From assembly GCA_035048485.1 (NCBI GenBank), contig CM068582.1, positions 16,668,001 through 16,732,000 of the forward strand: a stretch of DNA of 64,000 nucleotides. Direction: 5' to 3'. Below are positions 11,047 through 23,000 of this stretch, one piece after another. The translations under genes were made by a program, and so were the position numbers. This DNA comes from Pteria penguin (lineage: Eukaryota; Mollusca; Bivalvia; Pterioida; Pteriidae). The notes below the pieces were generated by a model. It had not been told where the DNA came from and made no database searches. It saw nothing but the letters and a program-made list of their open reading frames with translations. Within the stretch, counting starts at the first letter, position 1. The number at the start of each line of letters is the position of its first letter.

Positions 11047-14000
11047 TCTCGTATATATTTTTTATATAAATTCGTATGCGATTTATCAGTAAACCCTAAA
11101 AGGTATTATATGATTAAGACATTCTGTTTCAACAGCAAAGAACTCATATATTACATCTGCCATATTACAAATACGCGTGTACCTCCTGCAAATAAATAAT
11201 CTTAAAGGAGATACGGAAAGAAAACATCCTTATAGACCACCGGATCGACGACAAGTTATCGCACAAATTAAACTGATCTGTCGACAATTACAGGAGAAAA
11301 ATAAAAGCATTCTTGTCGGTAACATTAAAGAGATCTGCAGCATGCATGAAACACCCTCGTATGTCAATATTGGTACCAAAACTCCAGCACCCATGCACTA
11401 TACAACCAGTGAGACACTCACCTCCGAAAAGCACACTTCGTTAATAGTGGTGTTAGTTTCCTGATGATAAATGAAAACGTACGTAAAAAAGGAGTGAAGT
11501 ATGTAAATTGTATGATAGGTGATCTACATGCATTATGTCTACAAGAGAACAAGGGAAAATAAAGGAAAGTGTAAAACTTCAGAAGGATATTTGGAAGATG
11601 GATCCGCCGATGCGATACTTCAACGTTTTATTGATTAGTTTTCATCTATATTAAAGACTATTTCGCATGTACTAAGATATATACATATATATGTACCTTC
11701 CATCGCAGTTGTTACGAAACAGCTGCGGCTATTCCATCACTGTAAGAGCCGACAATGCATTGTCACACGTCAGAGTTATATAAATTATATAATTAACATC
11801 AATAAATCATACGGTAATGTTACAATGCGACTTTATGTGGACTCCAATTCCCTATTCTTTATTTTATGTCACATACATCGATAAGATTATTTTGTTTTAA
11901 TATACCCATCCTCACGAATGACGGAGCCGTTCCTTGCTCTAATAACGCAGGGCAACATTGTCTTGTGGACTACACATTAAACAGATATTTCTTTGTAATT
12001 ATATTCCATTATCAAATCCCATTGATGCTCTTAAAGTTTTTCTTTGACAAAGTCATCGGTTGATACTCTAAACGGATTTTGGCGATCAGATAAAGAAAAA
12101 TCAGAACTTGAAAAATTCTATACAAATAAACAAAATGGCATAGTCGTTTCGCTTTATGCTCTGGTCATTATTATCCATTAACGTGTAAACGTAGGAAGTG
12201 GAAGGTGCGTCAGAATTTGGATGCCAACAACACCCCCTGCACAACAAGATTCCCATTGAATCAAAGTATTACGTCTGCTTGCTTTTGTGTATCATTCCAC
12301 ATCTCAACTTTGGCTATTTTCTGTCGATGTCCAACAAAGTATTAAAGAAAATAGGACGGCATTTTACTGCATCAAAGTCCCTACCAATTCTTGGTCTAAG
12401 TTCGATAAGTTTTCTTTGACCAGTGACACTAGAGTGCACAAATTCTTGTCAAGTGTTCTACATCTTATTTAGATAGATTAACATTAATTTAGACGTCATT
12501 TACAAAAGAGTTTAATTAGCAAGATTTTTCGACAGAATAATCATAAAATAATATTTTTAAGTTCGAAAAATATATCATTAAGCCAGTATGCCAAGATCAT
12601 ATAAGAGAGAGAGAGAGAGAGAGAGAAAAGAAGAAGAAAAAACAATATGGATAAGTATTCACCTTTCCGCCATTATCGATCATGTTGTAGGCAAAATCCC
12701 CGACATGCAGGACCGCAGTGTATGTCCCTCTCAGAATTTCAGAGTCCAGATAAGGGATGGAATCCGACTGCACTCCCAGATCACCATACACCAGGAATTC
12801 CGGGGACCAATCCTAACAAAACAAAAATTCTACAACTTAAGGTACTTTCTGGAATGGTTACTAGTATTATGTCAGTTTAGTATAGAATAGCATAAGTGCA
12901 TACTGTGAAATGAGTGACAAGAATTTTCAGTACGCAATCTAAATTATCTTTTAATCACTATATATTGCACCTTGTGTTCAAATGGAAATAAGGTTTAAAG
13001 ATATTTATTTTAAAGATTTCTTTGAACATTGCCAATATTGTCCATATACGCTATACTCTAATGTTTCCGGCTTTTCAGTCATGAGCATCCATGGGGAAGC
13101 ATTATATATGTCGAAATTCTTATCTCGTGCACTGTAGGTTCATTTAGCCATAAATTTGAATAAATCGAGAGATACAACATAAGATATGGGTTTGTAAAAC
13201 ATCAGTGCACCCAACAGAAACAATTCGCAATAATACGGAAAATTTACCCCAACCATTCATGCCTGTAAATTGAGTTATCTCTCTTTATTATGAAAGCAGT
13301 GTTTATAAGAAAAACTTTTAACAACAGGGGCCAGTTGTTCGAAACTTTAACCACCGGTTAAGCTAACCAGTGGTTTAATTTATCTAACTATATATTTGAA
13401 CCGGTAAGACTTTAAGTCATAGTCTGTGTACTGATTTGTAGAATATTAAACAAGCTTTGTGAAGTAATTTAGATTTTTGTACAGAAATTTTATAAATTAA
13501 AGTAATTGTCTCTCAAACTTTAACCGCCGGTTAGCTTAACCCAGTGGTTAAAGATTCGAGCAACTGGGCCCAGGAGACTAACATTACCTGGCCAAGCGGT
13601 GGTGACCGGAAGTAGTAGGGACCACTGCTTATTTCGCTGCTGATTGGGCGATAATAATATGTTGTAGATGGTAAGATGTTCTACAAATAAATAAATTGTG
13701 AGCAAAGCATAATATCTGGAAATACAAATTAAAATTGGCTTGTTTGACATCGATTTCCATTATTTATTATCAGTTCGTTAACATGAAAACATAAAGTTAC
13801 ATCGATCGCTATTGCCTGCAAAGCTTTGTCGCTTAGTATTTCAAAACCAGAAATCAAATCATGATCAGTGTAAAATGTATCAAATAAGTCAAACCATTGC
13901 ATCTACTTTGTCGTTCCAACTTATATGTATACTGCATTATTTAATTTACTGATTATTGAATAACGCCCCCACGATTATTTTACGTATATATGGTGACGAC

Positions 14001-17000
14001 ATCTGCCTGATGTATTGCATAGAAATTTCTACCTTTTCAACAGACCCACCAGAAGCAGCGACGCATCTTTTATGTGCCACGCCTACCGTGACATGGCACC
14101 TCGATTTTCACTGTCTTATCACAAGGACAGAACAAAGCGGTGTGCCCTCGGTGAGAATCGAACCCGGAACCTCTGGGTCATGTTCTGCTTCAGCACGCTT
14201 TGAATACGATTTCCGATGGTTTAAGTTCCATCAAGGAGGGGGGAGGGAAATTCGCGTTTTCTCTTCATGTAAACTTTAAATAAACATCTGTGCATAATAT
14301 CAGCATCGATAATATTATTCTTTTTATGTGCACGATGGTGCGTCATATCTAAATGTTATGACTTCATTCTTTCAATACACTACAAAAAGAAAGTGTTCGA
14401 TAGTGCTATTGATCCACTTAATCTGCGTGTTCGTTTACTTATTGAAAGAGATAAAAAGGGGACAAATGAAAATAGCATTCTTATGGCACACACACAACAT
14501 GTTCCACACTGTGAATATGTATTGGAAGTCTTTGTTATTTTTTTGAAGTGGTTACCAATAGGATTTCCTTCTGTCACAGATAATAGAAGTTTGTGGTTTT
14601 CGCTACATTCTCAAGATTTTAAATACATTCTGACGCATAATAATATATGCTATACATGCTATTTTCTTTAGTCGTTTTAGTTATGCTTAGCTTGCGATTT
14701 ATTTTTCATATGGATACTGACATAACATCCATGTAACAGGCGATCCTTGCTGTATCGCCTTCAACGACAAGCAAGGGGGCCTATTTTGTTGCGCGTATCC
14801 TCACGAGACAATGAGAAGTGAGCAAAATGACAAAGCACATAAAGGTCGCCGCCTGAATAATGACAACCGAATCAAATACGAACTTAGTTTAAAGGGGTGA
14901 TCACGCTCTTGTAGACGTCTTAACATCCAACGATCTCGTGGGAAAACAGCAAATTACTTTGCAATAATTAAAATCGTCATGGGACTGACGGCATTTGGAA
15001 TAGTCGGGCGCGCCTGACCCAGATTTCCGCTACGCTTCAAAATGGTTTTTTTTATCTGAAAGCGTAGCAGATATCCGGGTCAGGCGCGCCCGACTACATT
15101 TGGAATAACAAACATGTAAAATAAAAATCTTTTATTTTTATTTTTGACCGGATTGCAAAGCAATTCTGGTCTGTAGCTTGGCAATGTCCGTCTGTCTGTC
15201 AATCCGTCTGTCCGTACGTCTGTCTGTCTGTCGGTCAACATTTTGCTTAAAGTTTCTGGTTAAATTTCAGCAACTAAGAGGAATATAAACAAAATTCTTC
15301 CCACATAGGTTTCTTATGACCACAGCTTCATCTTATACCATGACTATTGACCTATTGACCTTGACCTTGGACACTGACCTACTTTAAATAAACTTGGCTA
15401 TATTTTTTGAATCAATATGGATAGGACTTTGATTCTTCACAAATTGACCTGTTCTTTGTGAAGAATGCTTTCAATTGATACCTAGACTTTTGACCTTATG
15501 ACCTTGACCATGTTCCGAATTTGCTTTGCAATCCGGCCAAACAAACTTTAGCAGGTTCTTCAGTAATCTTAAAAGTCCAAAATAACTGGGTGAACATGCG
15601 GAATAGAACAATTAAGTTATTACATAACAGACAAAAAGCAGTCAACATGCTTTTATCACATAAATGTATGCTTTAAGTCACGCCGATAGTATTTTTAAAT
15701 TATGGCTACAGTTCACATTAGTTACATTACCACCCAGCTTAAGTAAAATATGGCTACAGCTCACATATGTTACATTACCACCCAGCTCAAGTAAAATATG
15801 GCTACAGCTCACATATGTTACATTACCATCCAGCTCAAGTAAAATATGGCTACAGCTCACATATGTTACATTACCATCCAGCTCAAGTAAAATATGGCTA
15901 CAGCTCACATATGTTACATTACCACCCAGCCCAAGTAAAATATGGCTACAGCTCACATATGTTACATTACCACCCAGCTCAAGTAAAATATGGCTACAGC
16001 TCACATATGTTACATTACCACCCAGCTCAAGTAAAATATGGCTAAAGCTCACATATGTTACATTACCATCCAGCTCATGTAAAATATGGCTACAGCTCAC
16101 ATATGTTACATCACCACCCAGCCCAAGTAAAATATGGCTACAGCTCACATATGTTACATTACCACCCAGCCCAATTAAAATATGGCTACAGCTCACATGT
16201 GTTACATTACCACCCAGCTCAAGTAAAATATGGCTACAGCTCACATGTGTTACATTACCACCCAGCTCAGGTAAAATATGGCTACAGCTCACATATGTTA
16301 CATCACCACCCAGCTCAAGTAAAAATTTCTAAATGAAATCGATTCCGAGAAACGCATCTGGTGCATGAAAAATACTTGATACACATGTACACGTATTTGT
16401 AATCAGAGTTATCATAATCACTGGACTGACACTGCTGCTGATGGACTTGTTAGTACCCGAGGACATCATCAGCTCAATTTTCAGTGCTTCGGAACTGACA
16501 AGAAATCAACATTTTAAAATTTTAAAGATTGTAAACTAGGACTATCTCCTCCGTGCGTAACTCTGTCTACATGGTTTTGTTGGTTCTTTTGATGTCAATT
16601 TGGTAAACAGTTTGCTCTAAAAATATTCTGGACTTCCACAATGTTGGTTTGAAGCCTCTCTATGTACAAAATCATCTAGCTCATCTAGTGCACTAAACCA
16701 ACCTAGATATATTTTATGTTCACTGACCTCGATCACCGCTCTGTGTAAACATTGTAGACCGGATGGATTTTTCTCTGTAAAATGAATCATTTTCCCGGAT
16801 ACTTTCTCTGTAATTTTCCAAGGATCTGTGCCAAACACCACGTGTGTAGTACAGTTTGTCTGTGTAGCCCACATGATGACCATCTGTGACGTCGTATCGC
16901 CGAATGAAATGTGTACATGTTCTGGGTGACACGGTACTGAAAGTGAAAACAAAATGAAAAGCATTGATTTTATTGATATGAAATGAACATTGAATTTCAC

Positions 17001-20000
17001 GATCGTAGCTAAAACTTTAATTCAAATGTTAAACAGGAAAAAGCGAAATTGAATGTTTCATCCATCAAGGGCGTAGGACGAAAGAGGCAGCGGGGGCAAG
17101 AGCCCCTCCCCCTTCCTGTTTTTCCAAATAATTTGAAAAGGGTTACATGGATTTGTGTCATCCTTCAAACTTTATCCTCCAACCCAAAATAAAGATCTTA
17201 AAATATTACTAAAAATGCACCAAAAGCTTTCTTTTGTTGTTTTTCCCACTTTCTCTTTTCTTTCTTTTTTAATTTTTTTTTTTTCTTTTTTCTTCTTCTT
17301 TTTTTTTTTTTTTTTTTGAAAATGAGGGACTGCATATTTTTGTTTAGACTTGCTCAAGTCTCTATGTTAAGACTATATTTATTCATAATGTCCCTCATAT
17401 GAAATTCTACTCGTTGTCATACTGCATTCTCTAGAATCTATGTTTCACATTTACGTATTATAGGGAGCACAGAATGGAGGATGATTATAAATGAAAACAT
17501 AACATAGAGACTTGAACAAGTCTAGTTTTTGTTCTGTTTTCTAATGGATTTGTATTTGAAATTTACAAGATGTGCCCCTCAATTTCCTCGAAGTCAACAA
17601 CACCACTGTCTATGAAAATAGAAAAAAAAACCCTCTACATTATTCTTCGATATCATAGATAACACAACTGAGGTTTGTCCGAGAACGGACTATACCCCTC
17701 GCGGCAATATATTTGGAATAAAATCAGTTTATTATCAATTAGTATCTAATGTAAAGTATTGTGAAAAGGTCATGGTCAATGGATCAAACATTATGATCTC
17801 ATATGGAAGCCCTTATCATAATGTATCTGTGTATGAAATATGAAAGATCCAAATCTTACGGCTTGATAATAGGGAAAATAATAAAGATCTGGGTCACTTG
17901 GCCAAAAGTCATAATATCATTTGAAAGTCTTAGTCAGAATTAGATCAAATGTCAAAGTCAAGATTGCTAAGATATAATCTCAGATGAAAGTTCTTGTCAT
18001 AGTGGTCTCTATTTGAAATTTAAGAATTCTAACTCTTACCATTAGCAGGTTAAATGTCAAGGTCAAGGCCACTCAGTCATAAGTCATGATCTCAAACGAA
18101 GGCCTTAGTCATAATGTATAGATCTATATTTGAAGTGTTAAAGTCACAACATTTTAAAGCTGACCACATGTAAAGGTCAATGTTAATACGCCAAAAGTCA
18201 CTGTACCAAATGAAAGTTATGGTCATGGGGGAATTACGTTTGAAGTATCAAACTTCTAACCGTTACCATTTAACAAATGCAATAAAGGTAAAGAAGTTTT
18301 AAACAGTTAATAAGATCAAATTTTAATGCTGAAATCGCTAGGCCAAAAGTCACGGTACCTTATGAAAGTTATGGTCATGAGTAATGTATGTGTGGAATAT
18401 GAAACCGCTAACCCTTGCCAGTAAAAAAAAAATATGATAATGGTTAATAACAAGTTTTAAAAACCAAGGTCAATCTCCAAGGTCAAGGTCACTAGGTCTT
18501 ACCTCATGCCGCCAGTGAATAGCATTTATCATTAGCACTTTATATTTGAAATATCAAAGCCCATTCTATATCTGTACTAAATATATGAGATTTTAAAATA
18601 ACACCTCTTAACCGGACTGACAGACGAACAGACGGACAGAGTGATACCTATATACCGCATAATGATTATAACCAAAATCAGAATGTTTACGCTAGACAGA
18701 ATGATGGACAAGTACAAGTATATATAGATTAAATATCATATTGTCCCTTAGGCAGTATTATATTACAAAATTGAGAGAGGAAATTATTCGTTTCGAGGAT
18801 AATACAATTTATAATATTGTATTCCCGTGCAATGACAAGGAATATGGTATATCATACTCAAATGCTAAGTAACAATCCTTGTACTTCCAGTACAGTATTA
18901 CCTCTGTCGGTACAGATTACACTCTAGCTTTGTGTAGATAGTGGATACCCCAGCGTCATTAGTAAGTATATAGTTTCAATTTAGATCTGCAGCTGATCGC
19001 AGTTCAAAATAGATATATTGGTGCTAATTCTCTTCCAGATCCATTTTTCTCAATTATGATGCAGCACTTGGCAAAAGAAAGAAGTCTCAATACATTTGGG
19101 TAAATTTATTGAAGTAAAGGAAGCCTTCATACCAGTATACGGTTTCCAATAAAACACGCTACGTCGGGAATATCAATTTTCAGCTTTGCTGCAATATAAA
19201 CTAATTTTCTGTACAATTTCAATACAGCACAAAGAAATTCAAAGGATTTCACTACAAAAGCGCGGAATATGTTTTCTGACTCATTTAGTGTACATTCGTC
19301 AAGCTTCACCTATATATACATTCTTGGTCACAAATCTCAAGAGTTTACTATATTGAGAAGCCTTTGATTTATATTTGCGTTCACATTACTTGTTTTCAAT
19401 ATTTCATACCTTGCAATTACTTTTCATCTATATACATGTATATCCAGTATTAGCCACAAGTAGTGGCCCTATCATTCATATTGGGCCACAACTTGCGGCT
19501 AATCCAGTATATATTTTTAATGTCGTAACTACAATATAGACACAAAGGGCCCTAAGTGGGCAGGCAGGATAGAGCCCAGGGTTCTAACCAGTGGCGGATT
19601 TAGAGGGGGCCGGGCTCCCCCTTTTGACCACATATTTACTAGTAAAAGTCCAGATTTTGCACCAAAAATGGCTGAAAAGATTGGCTAATACACATGTGGG
19701 CCCCCTTTTCGGAAATCCTGGATCCGCCACTGCTAACTCACTCTACATAGCCCTCACCGTCTGTCACTTTACCAGTCTAACCATCGACGGTGGGTGGTTT
19801 TCATGGTATATTTACAGTACACGCTCGGTCGAAGGGGCCGTTTCAAAATAATTTCATGATTTATTTACGAATACCATTGGGTATACCATTTTCTTCCGCC
19901 ACTTAACACTGACCGTCACCAGATATTATGTAAAGTAAATTTTATCACGACGTTAAATAACGAGCAAACATACTGTCATCATACAAATTACGATTTATTA

Positions 20001-23000
20001 TAAAGTGCATGACTTGAAGAAAGTATGAATACTCAAATATGAAGACTTTATCTACCCTCAGTATTGATATAGTACATGCAGGATTATATCTATCATCCCC
20101 TGGATAATAGCATTATGACTTACTTTTAACGCCGTTGAAATGTCAGGTAAGAAACCTTACGTAATAATTTGCGATAAATGAATTTTCTGTCAACATCTTG
20201 GAAAATGTCATAGTTCCCATAATTAATTAGATTTGTCTGATGTAAAACTTCACACCCACGTTGAATCAAGAGAGACCTCACATTAAATTATGTGCATATG
20301 CCTTGATGTTCATGATTTCCAATTTTACGCCAATCATTGGCTATTTTAAAAAGCTCTATTTTTGTGGAGCTCGGGTAGCTCAGTCGGTTGGAAGGTCGGA
20401 TGTATGACAGCTAGGTGATTCGGTACCATAGGTCGTGGGTTCGAGTCCCCGTCAGGGAACGAATAAAAGTGAAATATAGGGTGCCTTGTTAATTGTACTG
20501 TATTCGTTCTTTATATGTTTGTCTGTTTTGTCTTTATTTCTACAGGTATCTCTGCAGTCATCCAAGGTCCACAGTACTCCCAGGTGTTTCACCGATTCTA
20601 TTTGTGCTTTATATGTTTATTTCTCTTTCATTGATTGTATTCTTTCAGAGGATCAGCCTGCGTTTACGTCCGGTAAATCCCTTCACTTTCCGCGGCCGTG
20701 TTGTCATGTATACGATTAGCCAATGATTGGCTATTAAAGCTCAATTTTTGTGGAGCTCGGGTAGCTCAGTCGGTTGGACGGTCGGATGCATGACAGCTAG
20801 GTGAATCGGTACCATAAGTCGTGGGTTCGAGTCCCCGTCGGGGATCGAATATAAGTGAAATATAGGGTGCCTTGTTAATTGTAGTGTATTTGTGCTTATT
20901 ATTATATCATATTACATCAGACAGTTTCCGCCTCCAGATATGTGTTCAAAATGATCTAGAGGTGGAGTGAAAACGAGAGAGTTTCATTACAGAGCTTGCT
21001 TCTAGTTCTAATAAAAATTTGCTCCCTTTCTCAGCAGCTGCGACTTCGTTCTACCAAACGATTTTCGCTACTTTCGTTTGCTAATATTCATAGTCATGCA
21101 TGTGCATTTGCACATAAATACACCGTCATCGTATTATGTACATTTATCTTACACAAATATACACAAGAAAGCGGTCTACATAAATCCTACAAATGAACTA
21201 TTCACTATGACTGAAAACTAGATCATTAAATTCTTTCCGGGCACCTGCTCAGTTCTTCGCAAACCCGCTCCTATTTTTTTCGTGCCAAATCACAACATTT
21301 TCACAGTTTGTTTGTTTTTTGTTTTTGTTTTTTTGTTTTTTTGTTTTGTTTTGTGTTTTGTTTTGTTTTGTTTTTTTTTTTTGTCTTTTTTTTTTGGGGG
21401 GGGGGTCTGCTATCTCGTATTATCATATGTATATACATGTAGATATTACAAATTTATAAGGAAACCGGTAACGTAAGAAAATGGAAGCCAAGGTTCCTTG
21501 TCCCTCCTTTCTCTATTATATGTCAACTGTTACTCTTTTATGTGATATTAAATACTGACTCCTTAACATATCCGCTGCTATTATGCTATTTTATGAGTAT
21601 GCAAATCTTTACATAATATGCATACCATATATATCTGCATAGATCTTTGAAATACATGTAATCTGATAGGGATAAGCTTGATGTAGTGATAAACCGCTTG
21701 GCTTGCGGTGCCGACGATCCGGGTTTGATTTTGGCCTTGATGGTTAGCTACTGCCTCCAGGACGCGATATAGCTGAAAACTGTGAAAGCGACGTAAAAAA
21801 ATAATAAAAGAAAAAAAAACACTCCAAAAAAGCATGTATTATTTGATACATGGACAATCAGAAAAATAGCAAGTTCCCTTCCATATATCTGAAATGTTAT
21901 TTATATAATCATTATATCGACCCTACTTCATATGAAACAATTTCATGTTCGATAAGGGCATTTATCGTTGGTAGAGTATGGTCCAACAATGTCGCAGTCC
22001 CTTATCACACATGATGTCCCCTGGACGAACAGCTGTTTAGATGGCTTAATGAGTCACTTCGGAAGATCGGTGCATCTTTCATGATCGCGTGGACTCGCCA
22101 GCTGTTGGTCGATGTTCGATAGAAATTTGACGTATTTGAAAACAAGAAAAATTTATATACGTGAGGATATTATGCAATCATTATATATATTAGATAAATT
22201 CGAATCTTTGATGTATTCCTTGTTTCCCTCGTCTCCCTTATTACATACATGCATTAATTGACACAGTGGGTGAGGAATTCGAATGCAGTGCTTATGTCGA
22301 TATTGTCATAATTGTTAGTGATTCACCACGTAACGATGTATCTGACTTTTGCCAACACCATCAATGTAATAATTATGTATATATCCACAATTATATAGGT
22401 TATACACTGCATAAGCAAGAAAAAAGTGGAGCATAAACAAATGGGAGACAAAGCATCTTATCTATAAGAAAACTGTCACTCTGCATTTCAGTTGTCCTAG
22501 GCTAAGAGCCCAAGATTTCTATACGCAAGGGTCTGATATACTTCGAGCTATTTCACGATATCCACGCAATATTTTTCTTGAACTTTTTTTCTGTATGGAA
22601 TATAATTGAGTTAAAGAAAAGCAGAACAAAACCTTCATATGAAAATTCTGTTAAAAGTATTTTATGACAGTGGAAAATATAAAATACTGACAAAAAGTTG
22701 ATAACACATACATCCGTATGATTTCAGTGTCAATGGAACATTCCAGTGATTCCATATGTATTGGCTCGTATAAATGACACCGTAATTACACACGTTCTTT
22801 TTATAACTTCTAGCCTTCCTATTACAGCCAATTGGCGCATGGCTCAGTCGGTAAGGTTTTTCTCGTGGCCGAAAGATGCCGGGTTCGAATCCCGCCGAGG
22901 CCTCATCGGTGTCCCGTCTTTCGGATGAGACAGTTAAACTCGTTCTATGTAAAACACCCTTCATTGTTCAGCCGAGTCCGTTTTAGGCCCAAATTTCTAT

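Noticed and set aside
13100..13264. Alternative third exon of the phosphatase (GWGKFSV-like peptide after an acceptor)
   Set aside because: The peptide lacks the expected YYY motif and has no phase-matching donor. The segment 13588-13680 fits family motif, phase and both splice borders.
15664..16332. 222-codon plus-strand and 204-codon minus-strand open frames
   Set aside because: They are the same 48-bp repeat read in both directions. There is no non-repetitive coding flank, and the region lies between two verified exons of the phosphatase gene.
20371..20455. Functional tRNA gene
   Set aside because: A and B boxes are present, but there is no paired acceptor stem and the spacing is too long. 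Near-copies and conserved 3' bodies point to a SINE.
21581..21835. 84-codon minus-strand frame
   Set aside because: It spans the family B SINE at 21668-21815 and is explained by it.
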